From contig NZ_NIDE01000017.1 in the NCBI RefSeq assembly GCF_002197845.1, forward strand, positions 1,348,712 through 1,412,711: 64,000 nt of DNA, in the 5' to 3' direction. A model generated the notes under the pieces. The model worked only from the letters and a program-made list of their open reading frames with translations. It was not told the DNA's origin and did not search any database. Source of the stretch: Fimbriiglobus ruber. Its GTDB lineage: Bacteria > Planctomycetota > Planctomycetia > Gemmatales > Gemmataceae. A program made the position numbers and the translations under genes. Below are positions 45,301-55,514 of the stretch, piece after piece (positions within the stretch are counted from its first letter, which is position 1; each line of letters begins with the position of its first letter).

Positions 45301-46504
45301 CGGTCAGGCCGGTCGAATCGCCGATCAGGTTGAACGCACTGGTCGCGCTGGCGACCCCACTCACGTCCGGGTTGGCGCCGGACGTGCCGACGGCGTTCTT
45401 GGCGATGATGTTGCTGGACAGGCCGACGGACAGGGTGGTCGCGACGAAGACGCCGCCGCCGTCGCCGCCGCCGGTGTTGTCCGCGTCCGCGGTGTTGAAC
45501 GCGATCGTGCTGTTCTGGATGGTGAGCGACCCGCTCTGGAAATCGACGCCGGCCCCGTCGGCGTTGGCGGTGTTGCCCGAGATGGTCGAGTTTTGGACGG
45601 TGACCTGGCCGCCGGCCACGGCGAGCCCGCCGCCGATGTCCGGGCCGCCCGCGTTGGTCGACTTGTTGTTGCCGACGAAACTGGTCCCCAGGGTGGTCGG
45701 GCCGCCGGTCACGAACAGGCCGACCCCGTCGCCGCCGACGTTGTTCGTGAACGAACTGCCGGTGATGGTCGAACTCCCGCCGCTCTGGTAGTAGCCGCCG
45801 GTCCCGTCCGGGTTGGTCGCGGTGTTGCCGTCGATCGTGGTGTCGGCGATCGCGACGGTCGCCCCGGTGTTGCGGATGGCCACCCCGTCGGCAGCCTTGT
45901 TATTGCTGAACACGCTGTTCGTGACGATCACGGTGCCGCCGTTGGTGAACAGCCCGGCCCCGTCGCCGGTGGCGGTGTTCGCGGTAATCGTCATGCTGTC
46001 GAGCGTGAGGTTCTGGTTGTTGTCGTACACGGCCCCGCCGTCCGTCGCGCTCCCCCCGTTCGTCAGCGTGAGCCCGGAAATGGCGTCGGTGTTGGTGACC
46101 GACGCACTGGTGCTGTCGAGTTGAAAGATCTGGTTGCCCATGCCGTTGATCGTGATCAGCGCCGCCCCGGGGCCCTGGATGGTGACCGGCTGGGTGATCG
46201 TCGGGAGGGAGGACCCGAGGCTGATCGTCCCGAACAAGCCGGGCAGGAACGTGATCGTGTTGGTCGGGTCGGTGGACGCGTTCACCGAATTGATGGCCGT
46301 TCGCAGGGTGCCGGCCGCGGTCGTGTCATTGGTGTTCGAGACGACGAAACTGGCCGGCGTGATGCGGTCTTCCAGCTGGGCGAGGCCGAGACGCATCCGG
46401 GGCTGCGCGGAATTACGGACACGCCCCAAAAAGCAGGCGGGCACCCATCGGGCGAGTCGGTGGACGGAGACCGAACGATGCACGAGTCCGAAGAGGGCAG
46501 ACAT
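42350..46504 (-). CDS. giant secreted surface protein 2, paralogue of 36856-41511
   Basis: I start at ATG 46504 (MSALFGLVH); no good ribosome-binding site is visible and the frame stays open to a TTG at 46564, so the start is uncertain. The ~1384-residue product has the [13 protein letters not shown] export motif, two beta-helix regions with the CSLREA-like segment, only two putative-Ig repeats (residues ~860-1035), and FG-GAP/VCBS-like repeats ending [10 protein letters not shown]. Its last ~380 residues and 3' flank are almost identical to protein 1, but the leader peptide is different. Recent duplication or gene conversion is likely. Confidence 0.86.
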   Translation of the reverse strand: MSALFGLVHRSVSVHRLARWVPACFLGRVRNSAQPRMRLGLAQLEDRITPASFVVSNTNDTTAAGTLRTAINSVNASTDPTNTITFLPGLFGTISLGSSLPTITQPVTIQGPGAALITINGMGNQIFQLDSTSASVTNTDAISGLTLTNGGSATDGGAVYDNNQNLTLDSMTITANTATGDGAGLFTNGGTVIVTNSVFSNNKAADGVAIRNTGATVAIADTTIDGNTATNPDGTGGYYQSGGSSTITGSSFTNNVGGDGVGLFVTGGPTTLGTSFVGNNKSTNAGGPDIGGGLAVAGGQVTVQNSTISGNTANADGAGVDFQSGSLTIQNSTIAFNTADADNTGGGDGGGVFVATTLSVGLSSNIIAKNAVGTSGANPDVSGVASATSAFNLIGDSTGLTGISNGTQNNQIGTAGTPLDPMFVSTSPVFNGGPTPTFALQSTSLAIGTGTANTLPTDQRGAPFVRTAGAGTDIGAFQTQPNQALVVTTAQDLNSPLYNPANLSLREAIRLAGTNAPTITFAPALNGSTINLTLGTLDVNRSLSIQGPGASQLTVDGQGMFQPFLIFNGTASTLSTVSISGLTVQNGDSDPSLGGTGFGGGIESAENTTLDSVIVKNSKATSSGGGVAQAIRGTLKITNSWIDSNAAVGGVGGGVANIAGSTVKIVNTAITNNTSGTDGGGVASAFGTANLVVQNSTIASNKANADGGGVWVSAGSTFALDNSTVALNMADADNTGGGSGGGLFVAGLTTPATAQSTIVAKNTVGTSGTDPDIDGRIDTTKSLVFNTTGWDQSGSDAATIRGQDPLLGTLQNNGGLSPTLALQSGSPAIDAGSNPDSQTTDQRGTGFARTTGAATDIGAFEFGSTVTITITPATLPAAVVGTAYSQTLTAAGAAGPFTFTVTTGTLPAGLTLTSAGVLSGTPTAGGPSSFTVTATSGVLSGSQAYTLTVNASSSTVTITPATLPAGVVGTAYSQTLTAAGAAGPFSFAVTTGTLPAGLTLTSAGVLSGTPTAVGSSPFTVTATAGTASGSQAYTLTVAASSTPTQALVGATQFAVGADAGGSGVVTVYNANQSVAFTFTPFPGFTGGVRVATFQVGSTTYVAAATGPGVANQVVVYDGTTQAVVDTITPFESTFTGGLFVSAGVIAAGGAPDLIVTPDQTGGPVVVIYDGASLAGKSVNQVARFFGINDPSFRGGDRAAVGDVNGDGVGDVIVSAGYSGGPRIAIYDGTTISAASPTELVPDFFAFESTLRNGAYVAAGDLTGSGYADLIFGAGPGGAPRVRAVNSAVLIAAAGSFSSLDDPSVAGAGIADFFAGDPSSRGGIRVTVKNLDGDTKADLVVGDGTGAGSTVTSYTGAAIAASGSSPASGLSFDAFPGFTGGVFVG

Positions 46505-47015
46505 GGCAAGTGGCTCACGGAGGGTACGAGTCTGAGATTGGACCGAGAGATGAGCATAACGCAAACGTTGTGACAGGCGACGGCATTTCGAGAAAAATCA
46601 TTACAACGCGAAGGCAGCTGGCAACGGTTTTCCTGTACTTTAAAACGTCGAAAACCATTACTGATACAAAAGTTGCGGTGTCTAACCGCGTGACGGACTG
46701 CCTTATGTCGACTGGCGGAAGTAGCCGACGAGAGCCTGGATTTGCTCGGATCGTTCTTCGACAACAAAACCTTTGGCTGAAATATCGCGAACTTCAAACT
46801 GTTAGGCACGATGGAACCGCGATCGTGTGAACCCCGTATTCTTGCGGATCTCGTTTTACGTAAAGACAAGAATCACTCTTCGCGAGCCGACATTTCGCCG
46901 AGACATGAATCGAAACGACTGCGCACAATAATGCCCGATAACGCCACCACACATTCTCGCTTTTCCGTCCGCTCTCGATGACGACCGGCTTTAATCCGCC
47001 AGAATGCATGCGCCC
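46505..47015. other. 510-base gap without a supported gene
   Basis: The stretch between the surface-protein start and the SMC stop is clearly lower in GC than its neighbours, with runs such as CCTGTACTTTAAAACG. It must hold the promoter of the minus-strand surface gene. I see no gene, RNA or strong hairpin in it. Open frames here are short and lack coding character. Confidence 0.5.
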
Positions 47016-50000
47016 CTACGCCGCCGCCCGCGTCCCGCCGTGTTCCTCGTCCTGCCAGTCCTCGAACCGGACGGCGACGATCTTGCTCACCCCGCTCTCC
47101 TGCATCGTCACCCCGTGCAGGACGTCGGCCACCGCCATCGTCCGCTTCTTGTGCGTGATCACGATGAACTGGCTGCGGTCACTGAACTCCTTCAACAAGC
47201 CGGCCAACCGCTGGGTGTTCGCCTCGTCCATCGCGGCGTCGATCTCATCCAGGAGGCAAAACGGGCTCGGCCGGCTGCGGAAGATCGCCAGCAGCAGCGC
47301 CACCGCCGTCAGCGCCCGCTCGCCGCCGCTCAGGAGCGAGATGCGCTGCGGCTCCTTGCCCGGCGGGCGGGCCGTGATCTCGATACCACTCTCCAGGATA
47401 TCGGACTCGTCTTCCAGTACGATGTCCGCCATGCCGCCGCCGAACAGCTTGCGAAATAACTCTTGAAAGTGTTCTCGGACCGTGGCCAGCGTCTCGCCGA
47501 ACAGTCGCCGGCTGTCGGTGTTGATCTGGTCGATGATGTGCTGCAACTTGCCCCGGCTGTTCGTCAGGTCGTCGAACTGCGAGCGGAGGTCGGTCGTCCG
47601 CTTTTCCGCGTCCGCGAGTTCGTCCAGTGCCTCCAGGTTCACACTGCCGAGCTTGGCGATCTTCTGCCGTAGATCGTCGATCTGTTGTTGGGCGTCCTCG
47701 GGCGGTGACGGCGGTTCGACAAGAGCCGGCGTCGTGGCCGCGGTCGCTGTAGGGTCCGCGGCGCCGCCGGCGACGACAGTCAGCAGGATCGGCTCGTCGT
47801 CGCTCCGGGGCGGTGGGGTCGGGTGGGCGGCGCCGGCCAGCGCGGGGAGGTCCACGCCGAAGTCGTCGCGGACGCGCTGGGAGATGTTGTCGCGCCGGGC
47901 CGTCAGCTCGCGGGCGGCCAGCTCGTGCTTGTGGGCGGCGTCCCGCTGCGATTGCCAGGCGGTCCGCGCCTGCTTCAACTCCTCGTCGCGGCGATCGCGG
48001 GCGGTACGGAGGTCGGCCCGGCGGGCGGCCAGGTCCGCGATCTGTCGCTCGTGGGTATCCTTGGCCCCGTAAGCGGCGGCGGCGGTCGCGGTCGCCCGGA
48101 GGACGTGGAGCTGCGATTCGGTCAGGAGGCCGCGGGTCTTCCGCTCGTCGGACAGGAGGTGCGCCGCAGCGATCCGCTTCCGCCGCAGGTCGGCGTCCAG
48201 GTCGTCGCGGGTCCGCCGGAGCGACGCGAGGCGGTCGGTCGCGCGGCCGAGGGCGACGCGGGCGTCCGCGTCCTCGGTCACCTTGCGGTCCTTGTCTTGT
48301 TCCGCCGCCGTCTGGGCAGCCAGCGTTTCTTCCAACCGAATGGCGACGTCTTTCGCTTCACGATCGGCGGCGGCGGCCCGGCCGGACGTTTCCTGCCACG
48401 CGGCGTCGGCCCGGGCCAGGTCGGCTTCCGCGAGCGCGATGTCGCTGGCGAGCAGCGCGAGTTGTTCCGCCAGGTTCTGCTGGGCCTGCCGCTTTTCGAG
48501 CATCTTCTCGCGGAGCGACCCGGCTTCGCCGTCCAGCGCCCGGATGTCCGCTTCGCGGGCATTGATTAGCGCTTCGAGGGCGTCGGCGCGGGCGTTGAGG
48601 TCCGCCTGCTCGCGTTCGAGGGCGGCGATCCGGGCAGCGGCGGCGGCGATTTGGACGCGGAGGTCGCGGAGTTCGCTTTTGCGCGACAGAATCCCGGCCT
48701 CCGTCTGGGGCGGCCCGACGGTGACCGTTCCGTCGGGTTCGAGCAGTTCGCCCGACCGGGTGATGAAGCGGAAGCCGGGACACGCCGGCATCCACCGGCG
48801 GGCGGCCGGCAGATCGTCCACGACCAGCACGTGCCCGAGGAGCTGGTGCGGCAGCGCCGCCAGTTCGGGTTGGTCGCAGTGGACGAACAGGGACGCGGGC
48901 TGTGGCGGCGGTTCGCCCGTGGGCGGGAACGAAATCGGGACGGCCGGCGGCCACGCGGCCCCACTCGCGGGAACGAGTGGCGGTGTCTCGGACCGGGTGC
49001 CGGGAACGGACAGGCTGAAATCGTCGGCCCCAGCATCGTCCAGAACCGGCGGGGCGGGGCGACCCGCCAGCGGGATGAGCCCGACGCGGCCGGGCAGGTC
49101 GCGGAGGGCGCCGAGGACGGTGTCGAGCGCCGCGCGGTCGCGGACGACGAACCGTTGGGACGAATCGCCGAGGGCGAGGTCGACGAGGCCGGCCACGTCG
49201 CGGGGGACGGTGAGGACGTCGGCGACGAGGCCGAGGACGGCGCCGGCGAGCGGGGCTTCGGCGGCCCCGACCCGGCGGAGGACGGCGCGGACGCCGGCTC
49301 CCAGCCCTTCCAGACTCCGCTCCAGACCATCGAGGACGTCCGCCCGACCGTGGAGGGCGCTGCGGCGTTCCGCGAGCGTCTGGATGTCGGACCGCCGGGC
49401 GTCGGCCTGGTGGCGGAGGGCGTCCCGGGCGGCGACGTGTGTGGCGTGTTCCTGCCGCACGTCGGTGAGCCGCTGGCGGAGGTCGGTGTCGGACCGCGAC
49501 AGGTCGGACAGGAAGCGGTCGAGGGCGTCGTGCTCGTTCGTGTTCCGCTCGACGGCGTCCCGCTTCCGTTTGATTAGAGCCCGCGACTGGTCGGCCTGGA
49601 GAAGGTGGGCGCTCGCCTCGCTGTGCAACCGCGTCGCCTCGCGGGCAAGGTCGAATTGCGCCGCGCGGGCGTCCGTGGCTCGCCTGGCCAGCGCGGTGAG
49701 TTGCCCGCTGACGGCCCCGACGGCCGTCGCCGCCGCCGCCGCCCGCTCACTTTCGGCGGCGACCCGCTCGGCGGCAGCTTCGATCTCGGCCCCGACGCCC
49801 GCCAGTTCGCCGGCGGCCCGGCGGACGTCCGCCCCGAGTTTCGCCCGCTCTTCGCCGTTGGCGAGGAGGCCGGCCTCCAACCGGAGGATCGGCTCGCGCT
49901 CGGACCGGACGTCGGCCTCGTTTTCCGCAATCGTCTGGCGGGCGGCGGCGAGTTCCTTCTCGTGGTGCCGCAGCGCCTGGTCCGTCACGTCCAGCTCGCG

Positions 50001-50816
50001 GTCCAGTCGCGCGAGGTCGGCTTCCCCGGCACCGGCCCGGTCGGTGGCGCCGCCCAGCTCGGCCCGGAGGGCAGCCAGCGCACGCTCCTCGGCCGACAGG
50101 TCGGCCGACAATTTCCGGTAATCGGCTAACCCGACGCCGACCCGCAGGTCGCGGAGTTGGGTGGTGTACTCCTGGTAGCGCTGGGCCTTGCCCGCCTGGA
50201 GGCGGAGCGACCGGAGGCGGCCGTCGAGTTCCCGCAGGATGTCGCCGACGCGGACCAGGTCTTCGTCGACCCGTTCGAGCTTGCGGAGGGTTTCGAGCTT
50301 CTTGGCCTTGAACCGGCTGATGCCGGCCGCCTCCTCGAAGATCATCCGGCGGTCGCGGGTGGACGCGGTCAGGAGGGCGTCGACGCGGCCCTGCTCGATG
50401 ACGCTGTACGCCCCGTGTCCGGCCCCGGACCCGAGGAACAGCTCTTTGATGTCCTTGAGGCGGGCGTCGCGGCCGTTGACGAGATACTCGCCCTGGCCGT
50501 CGCGGTAGACCCGGCGGGTGATTTGGACTTCGTCCGCGTCGACCCCGAGGATGCGGCGGGCGTTGTCGAACGTCATCGTCACCTCGGCCATGCCGAGGCT
50601 CTTGCGGGTGCTCGACCCGTTGAAGATGACGTCCGTCATCTCGCCGCCGCGGAGGCTCTTGGCGGACTGCTCGCCGAGCAGCCAGCGGACGGCGTCGACG
50701 ATGTTGCTCTTGCCGCTCCCGTTCGGCCCGACGACCGCGGTGATGCCCGGGGCGAAGTCGAACCGCGTGCGGTCGGCAAACGACTTAAACCCGATCAGTT
50801 CGAGGCGTTCGAGCAT
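47016..50816 (-). CDS. smc: chromosome segregation ATPase SMC
   Basis: A 1266-residue protein. The N-terminal head has GFKSFADRTRF and Walker A GPNGSGKSN at residues 30-38, with the R-loop/Q-loop region DAVRWLLGEQSAKSLRG. Long coiled coils (about 170-500 and 690-1030) flank the hinge (about 510-660). The C-terminal head has the ABC signature LLSGGERALTAVALL (about 1157) and Walker B FCLLDEIDAAMDEAN (about 1190). It forms the condensin ring with ScpA/ScpB, which are not in this window. The hinge carries a longer Pro-rich insert than usual (residues ~600-640). Confidence 0.95.
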   Translation of the reverse strand: MLERLELIGFKSFADRTRFDFAPGITAVVGPNGSGKSNIVDAVRWLLGEQSAKSLRGGEMTDVIFNGSSTRKSLGMAEVTMTFDNARRILGVDADEVQITRRVYRDGQGEYLVNGRDARLKDIKELFLGSGAGHGAYSVIEQGRVDALLTASTRDRRMIFEEAAGISRFKAKKLETLRKLERVDEDLVRVGDILRELDGRLRSLRLQAGKAQRYQEYTTQLRDLRVGVGLADYRKLSADLSAEERALAALRAELGGATDRAGAGEADLARLDRELDVTDQALRHHEKELAAARQTIAENEADVRSEREPILRLEAGLLANGEERAKLGADVRRAAGELAGVGAEIEAAAERVAAESERAAAAATAVGAVSGQLTALARRATDARAAQFDLAREATRLHSEASAHLLQADQSRALIKRKRDAVERNTNEHDALDRFLSDLSRSDTDLRQRLTDVRQEHATHVAARDALRHQADARRSDIQTLAERRSALHGRADVLDGLERSLEGLGAGVRAVLRRVGAAEAPLAGAVLGLVADVLTVPRDVAGLVDLALGDSSQRFVVRDRAALDTVLGALRDLPGRVGLIPLAGRPAPPVLDDAGADDFSLSVPGTRSETPPLVPASGAAWPPAVPISFPPTGEPPPQPASLFVHCDQPELAALPHQLLGHVLVVDDLPAARRWMPACPGFRFITRSGELLEPDGTVTVGPPQTEAGILSRKSELRDLRVQIAAAAARIAALEREQADLNARADALEALINAREADIRALDGEAGSLREKMLEKRQAQQNLAEQLALLASDIALAEADLARADAAWQETSGRAAAADREAKDVAIRLEETLAAQTAAEQDKDRKVTEDADARVALGRATDRLASLRRTRDDLDADLRRKRIAAAHLLSDERKTRGLLTESQLHVLRATATAAAAYGAKDTHERQIADLAARRADLRTARDRRDEELKQARTAWQSQRDAAHKHELAARELTARRDNISQRVRDDFGVDLPALAGAAHPTPPPRSDDEPILLTVVAGGAADPTATAATTPALVEPPSPPEDAQQQIDDLRQKIAKLGSVNLEALDELADAEKRTTDLRSQFDDLTNSRGKLQHIIDQINTDSRRLFGETLATVREHFQELFRKLFGGGMADIVLEDESDILESGIEITARPPGKEPQRISLLSGGERALTAVALLLAIFRSRPSPFCLLDEIDAAMDEANTQRLAGLLKEFSDRSQFIVITHKKRTMAVADVLHGVTMQESGVSKIVAVRFEDWQDEEHGGTRAAA

Positions 50817-50987
50817 GAGAGGCTTTACGCGGTTGACAGCACGGCGTTATCGACTTGTTGAAATATCGGACGTTATTGGTGAACGGGGTTATGCTTTCTG
50901 CCGTTGATCGACTGGCCGGACCCGTCTCGTAGGTCGAAAAGTGTGAACCTCGTTCCGGTTCGGTGCGTGCGACCGTCCGGGATTTGG

Positions 50988-51881
50988 TCACGGCTGTTTC
51001 TTGTTACCCCGGCGGCGTGGGGCGGCGGTCTTCGGGATGAGTTCGTTCCACCCCGCGGCCGTCGGGACGCGGCCGTGCAGTTCCTCCAATTGGGCACGGT
51101 CGTTGAGGTGGTCGATCACGCGGGCCGTCCGCGCGTCCGGCGGACCGAACAGCCGCTCGCCGAACAGCCGCAACAGCCTCCGCGCTTCAATCACGGCCCC
51201 CTCTTCGCGACCTTCCTCGCGGCCCTCTTCCAGAATCGCTTGGTACGTAGAGGATTCTTTCATACTCACCATCCCTCGCAACAGCCGCGCGGCGGCCGAT
51301 GGTGTGTAGCGAAGGCCCAATAGTAGGAACGTGGCCGGCCACACGAACGACGCTTCCCGCTCGGTCAGGCTGGCGCCCATGCGCTTTATTATGCCCGGAA
51401 CGTCCTGTTCTGTCACGGCGCTGATCGGGGCCAGCGGGAACAGCGCCGGTCCGGCGGACAACAGTTTCTCCGGCGGCAACTGCCACACCCGGATGACCTG
51501 ATACATGAATGACAGGTAAGCCGGCTGACCGTGAAACTGGCGGATATACCGGCCGTCGAGTTTCGGGGAGTCGGCTTCGGATCGCAGAAGTACGACGACC
51601 GATCGGACCAGAAGGTCGTGCCGGTCGTCGAGCAGCCCGTTACGAACAAGTAGTTTACGCGGCAAGGCGGCCGTGTCGTGGCCGACGGCGAACTCCAGGT
51701 GGAGCAGGTACGTCGGCTTGGCGCGGACGCGAATCACCTTGTCGGCCGCCCCGGACACGGTCGCGATGTCGGCGTCGATGACGTCGGCCGGACCGGGCGG
51801 CCCGCCGACGAGCGGCAGCCAGGATTCGGGGGACGTCTCGACCAGCGCCTTGAGCGTCGGGTCGAACGGTTTGGGCGGCAC
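50988..51881 (-). CDS. Rpn-family-like nuclease/transposase-associated protein
   Basis: A 297-residue protein with the layout of Rpn/PD-(D/E)XK proteins common in planctomycetes and cyanobacteria: DPTLKALVETSP, then DVIDADIATVSG and LLHLEFAVGHD as candidate catalytic positions. These are followed by QPAYLSFMYQVIRVWQL, a helical middle part, and a Glu/Arg-rich low-complexity stretch (ILEEGREEGREEGAVIEARRLL) typical of this family. Members are related to recombination-promoting nucleases. The third catalytic residue is not clear. It lies 33 bases after the FlgI-like gene on the same strand. Confidence 0.7.
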   Translation of the reverse strand: MPPKPFDPTLKALVETSPESWLPLVGGPPGPADVIDADIATVSGAADKVIRVRAKPTYLLHLEFAVGHDTAALPRKLLVRNGLLDDRHDLLVRSVVVLLRSEADSPKLDGRYIRQFHGQPAYLSFMYQVIRVWQLPPEKLLSAGPALFPLAPISAVTEQDVPGIIKRMGASLTEREASFVWPATFLLLGLRYTPSAAARLLRGMVSMKESSTYQAILEEGREEGREEGAVIEARRLLRLFGERLFGPPDARTARVIDHLNDRAQLEELHGRVPTAAGWNELIPKTAAPRRRGNKKQP

Positions 51882-51914
51882 GTCGTCTCCCTGGGCTCAC
51901 TCGTTCCGACGCGG

Positions 51915-53903
51915 TCAGTCCCGGCCGAGCAGGCGGCCGGGCTCGCGGTTGAGGGCCGGGGCCGGGGCGGAAGTCGATTGCGGGGCGTCGCCGTCGGTGC
52001 CGTCGGGCCGCTTGGCGCCGAACAGGCGGCCGGGCTCGCGGTTGAGGGCCGCGGCCGCGGCCGGCTTCGCGTTGGCTTGCACCCCGTCGGCCGCGGTCGG
52101 CAGGTCGTACGACGCGGTCTGGATATCCCCGTCCTCGCGGCCGACCCGCTCGACTTCCTTGTCCGCCCGCTCGACCGACGGGTCGGACCGGGAGATGAGG
52201 GCGAGCTGTTGGATCGCCAACCCCCGCGGGTTCGCGTTGAACGCGACGGCGCACGTGAACGCGTCGGCCTTCTTGGCCGCCGCGACGAACATGGCCGCCT
52301 CGGCGAACGTCCCGCCCAGTTCGGCCAGCGCCTTGAGGACGGCCGCCGCGTCGGCCACGCACGTCACCTCGACGGGGGTCGGCTCGCCGTTCTTCAGCAC
52401 GATCCGGGTGACGGTGACGGTCGGCGAGTTCGCCCGGGCGGTCACGGTGAACTCGTTCCCGAGCGGGATCGAGAACGGCCCGGCGATCGGGAGGTGCGAC
52501 CCGAACAACACCACCTCGGACCGCCGGTCGGTACACACGTGGACGAGCGGGGGCGAGTCGGGCGCGACCTGGTGCAGGTGGTACGAGCGGGTCGCGGTCT
52601 TCTGGGTCCGCAGGGCCTCGTGGTTCTCGTCGGCCGACCGAAGGGCGACGAACGCCCCGTACCGGAGTTGCGGGTCGGGCTTCTTCATCAGTTCGGCGAG
52701 TTGGTCGAGGCAGATGGCGTCGTCCAGGGAAGCCAGGGCCGTCAGGCAGTGGGTCCGCAGGGCCGCGTGTTTTTCGGCCAGTTCGGCGAGGTCCTTGGCC
52801 CCGTCGGCGTGCCCGAGGTAGGCGAGGGACTCGGCCGACGCGAACCGGACCCACGGCTCGTCGCTCTGCAGGCCGACCCGGAGCGCCTGCCGGCTGTCCA
52901 CCCCGAGGGCTTCCAGCTTGATCGCGGCGAGCAAGGACGTTTCGGGCCGGAGCAGGTCGTTTTCCAGTTGTTTGCGGTACGGGCTGTCCCCGGTGATCGG
53001 GGTGAGCGGGATCTGGCGGGCGACCAGCAGGAACCGCGACGGGTTCAGGCGGTACGCCGGCGGGACGTACGCGATCACGAGCGGCTTGCCCTGGACCTTG
53101 GCCTCGGCCGTCTTGGTGATCTTGTCCCCGGTCGCGTGGAAGACGGCGTTCAGCCGCTCGGCCACGACCATCGCGAGCCGCGGCTGCGGGGTACTCTCGT
53201 TCAGCATGAAGTAGTACGGGCGGTCGATCCCGTTCTTGGCCCCGCCCCAGATGCGGCCGACCCGCGGGCCGTCGGCCGGGTCCGGCCCGCCCTCGCCGGT
53301 CGACTTCACCGGCCCGTCGTACCCGGCGACGACCTTGCCCTCGGCGATCGCGAGGCGGCTGCCCGAAAGGAGCGTCGAGCCGGACGCGAGCGGCACCTTG
53401 CCGACCGGGATGCCGGACGACGCCAGGGCTTGCCGGGCGTTGGACGCGAGTTCGACGTTTTGCAGGTCGCAGGCCAGGAGGGTGCCGCCCTTGAGGCTGG
53501 TGGTTTTACTGCCCGGGGGGAGCGAGACCTCGACGTCTAACCGGTCCCCGATACGACCCCCCGGGGGGATGACGGCGGACACGAGGACGAGGGAGGTGGT
53601 TTTGTTCGGGTCGTCGAGGAGTTCGCGGGGGTTGCCTTTGGCCCGCCGGATGGCCTGTTCGAGCATGGTCCGCCAGGAGTCGGCGGTCGGGCTGCTCCCG
53701 GTCCCGTTCAGCCCGTGGACGAGGCCGACGCCGTGGACCGGGATCGGCTCCACGTTCCCGACCACGGTGATCGCCCCGACGGTGTTGATCGCGTCCTTAT
53801 CGGTCGCGTCTTCGGCAACCTGGGAGCGACTGGTCGTCTGCTGCTGCATGCAACCAACCAGCGCGACGAGCAACCCGGCGACGAGAGCCGTGGTCCGGTT
53901 CAT
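51915..53903 (-). CDS. FlgI-like (P-ring) lipoprotein with HEAT repeats
   Basis: I start at ATG 53903 with GGGGGAT upstream; ATG 53915 is also possible. The 662-residue product has a lipoprotein signal (LLVALVGCMQ). Residues ~50-330 follow the order of flagellar P-ring protein FlgI: VHGVGLVHGLNGTGS, VSAVIPPGGRIGDRLDVEVS, TSLKGGTLLACDL and, later, a conserved beta region. Residues ~330-420 contain HEAT-like repeats (PWVRFASAESLAYLGH). The C-terminus carries two copies of LNREPGRL. FlgI is usually ~360 residues and has no HEAT part. There are no flagellar genes nearby, so a non-flagellar envelope role is likely. Confidence 0.72.
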   Translation of the reverse strand: MNRTTALVAGLLVALVGCMQQQTTSRSQVAEDATDKDAINTVGAITVVGNVEPIPVHGVGLVHGLNGTGSSPTADSWRTMLEQAIRRAKGNPRELLDDPNKTTSLVLVSAVIPPGGRIGDRLDVEVSLPPGSKTTSLKGGTLLACDLQNVELASNARQALASSGIPVGKVPLASGSTLLSGSRLAIAEGKVVAGYDGPVKSTGEGGPDPADGPRVGRIWGGAKNGIDRPYYFMLNESTPQPRLAMVVAERLNAVFHATGDKITKTAEAKVQGKPLVIAYVPPAYRLNPSRFLLVARQIPLTPITGDSPYRKQLENDLLRPETSLLAAIKLEALGVDSRQALRVGLQSDEPWVRFASAESLAYLGHADGAKDLAELAEKHAALRTHCLTALASLDDAICLDQLAELMKKPDPQLRYGAFVALRSADENHEALRTQKTATRSYHLHQVAPDSPPLVHVCTDRRSEVVLFGSHLPIAGPFSIPLGNEFTVTARANSPTVTVTRIVLKNGEPTPVEVTCVADAAAVLKALAELGGTFAEAAMFVAAAKKADAFTCAVAFNANPRGLAIQQLALISRSDPSVERADKEVERVGREDGDIQTASYDLPTAADGVQANAKPAAAAALNREPGRLFGAKRPDGTDGDAPQSTSAPAPALNREPGRLLGRD

Positions 53904-54530
53904 GCGATCCCCCATGCTGCCCGGCGGGCCGGGCGGTCGCGTTTTCCCCCCCGCGCCGGTTCCCCCGAACCGGTGACCGCGGGGCGGTCGTACCGTCCGG
54001 TTTTGGGCCGGTGGCGCGAGCGCGGTATGTCTGTGTCAGGGCGGGACGATACCGCGGCGGCCGATCCTGTCAAGCAATTCCGCCCGGCCGCGGCCGCGAT
54101 TTGTGGGAAAACGAGTCAAGTTTCCGGCGAGGACGGCACGACCTGCTGGGGCGGGTCGACCGCGCGGACGGCGCGGCCCGGGGAAGACGGGGAGGGGTGT
54201 CAAAGTGCCGGTTGTGGGCAGGTTCCCAGGGCGTAGTCGGGCGTAGCCCGGGGCTGAGAACCATCAGCCCTTCAGACTGATCAGACCAGCGCGGCCCCCA
54301 CAGGGTCAACAACGATTCGTCGCGACACGGATACCAAGTTCGTGCTTCAGACCCGCCATATTTGCGTGACGCAAATCCCGAATTCGCAACGCCTTGAAAA
54401 TTATTCCGAAAATCATTTCGGGCATGTCGATCTTGCGCGTCGTCGTTCGATGTGAAGGTAGAGCCGCGGATCGACCGGACGAAAACCCCGGTGGCCGGCT
54501 CCCAACCCGAACCTTGAAGGAGGAATGACG
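53904..54530. other. 627-base gap without a supported gene
   Basis: Between the FlgI-like start and the first YCII gene. It contains a hairpin GGGCTGA (54251-54257) with TCAGCCC (54264-54270), loop 6 bases, and a short AT-richer stretch near 54370-54420 that may hold a promoter for the YCII genes. A long antisense frame crosses the area but has no coding character. Confidence 0.45.
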
Positions 54531-54956
54531 ATGCGATTCCTGATTGCGGTCAAAGCCGACAAGAACTCGGAAGCGGGCGCGTTGCCGGACACGAAGATGC
54601 TGACCGAGATGGGGAAGTTTAACGAAGAGCTGGTGAAGGCCGGCGTCATGCTCGCGGCCGAAGGGCTGCAACCCAGTTCCAAGGGGGCACGCATGATGTT
54701 CACGGGGAAGGAACCGGTCGTGACCGACGGCCCGTTTGCCGAAACGAAGGAACTCATCGCCGGCTTCTGGCTCTGGCAGGTCAAATCGAAGGAAGAGGCG
54801 ATCGAATGGCTCAAGCGGAGTCCGTTCGGTCCCGGGGCCGTGGTCGAGATCCGGCAAGTGTTCGAGGTCGCCGACTTCGGCGACGCGGCCACGTCGGAGG
54901 TCGTGGAACGGGGGAAGCGCTTGCGGGCGGAAATCGAGCGGCAGAAGTCGTCGTGA
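54531..54956 (+). CDS. YCII-related protein 1
   Basis: I choose ATG 54531 because AAGGAGG (54517-54523) is seven bases upstream; ATG 54525 is too close to it. The 141-residue protein has the YCII/DGPF pattern: MRFLIAVKAD at the start, QPSSKGARMMF, VTDGPFAETKELIAGFWLWQVKSKEEAIEW, and VVEIRQVFEVADF. The family has a ferredoxin-like fold with a conserved His-Asp pair in some members; its role is not established, although it often neighbours ECF sigma factors. First of three tandem paralogues. Confidence 0.85.
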   Translation: MRFLIAVKADKNSEAGALPDTKMLTEMGKFNEELVKAGVMLAAEGLQPSSKGARMMFTGKEPVVTDGPFAETKELIAGFWLWQVKSKEEAIEWLKRSPFGPGAVVEIRQVFEVADFGDAATSEVVERGKRLRAEIERQKSS

Positions 54957-55040
54957 TGCCGACGCAACCGCGTCACGCCGGATGATTACCATTACCCACA
55001 CAATCCGATCCGAGCCCCAAGACCTGAAGGAGCCACGAAT

Positions 55041-55412
55041 ATGCGATTCCTGATGCTCTACAAGCCCGCCGACAACGCCGCTTCGGAGGCGGGCGTCCCG
55101 CCCACCCAGGACGAGATCGCCCGGATGGGAACCTTCATCGGCGAGATGGTCCAGGAGGGCGTGTTGCTCACGACCGAGGGGTGCCAGCCGAGTTCCAAAG
55201 GCGCCCGCGTCCGCTCGGCCGGGGAGCGGTTCGCCGTGACCGACGGGCCGTTCACCGAGACGAAGGAACTCATCGCCGGCTTCGCGATCGTCCGGGTGAA
55301 CTCGAAGGACGAAGCGGTCGCCGCGGCCAAACGATTCCTCAAAGTGGCGGGCGACGGCGAGTGCGAAATTCACCAGCTGCACGAAATGCCGGCCCTGCCG
55401 CCCCAAAACTAA
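55041..55412 (+). CDS. YCII-related protein 2
   Basis: ATG 55041 with AAGGAG upstream. A 123-residue protein with the same core (QPSSKGARVRS, VTDGPFTETKELIAGFAIVRVNSKDEAVAAAKRFL, CEIHQLHEMP), closest to copy 1 in the GARxxx-VTDGPFxETKELIAGF segment. It starts 84 bases after copy 1. Function unknown. Confidence 0.85.
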   Translation: MRFLMLYKPADNAASEAGVPPTQDEIARMGTFIGEMVQEGVLLTTEGCQPSSKGARVRSAGERFAVTDGPFTETKELIAGFAIVRVNSKDEAVAAAKRFLKVAGDGECEIHQLHEMPALPPQN

Positions 55413-55514
55413 ACCCACAGACGCCACCGTCGTTCGTCCGATAAATACGGCGTGCCGCGCTCGACCGGCCGGTCGCCCGAACACCCGAACCCGAACCGTG
55501 AAGGAGACCGACCG

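Noticed and set aside
43142-46573. Open frame of 1143 codons on the plus strand, antisense to giant surface gene 2
   Set aside because: Same reason: low-complexity antisense reading of the paralogue, with no start signal or domain.
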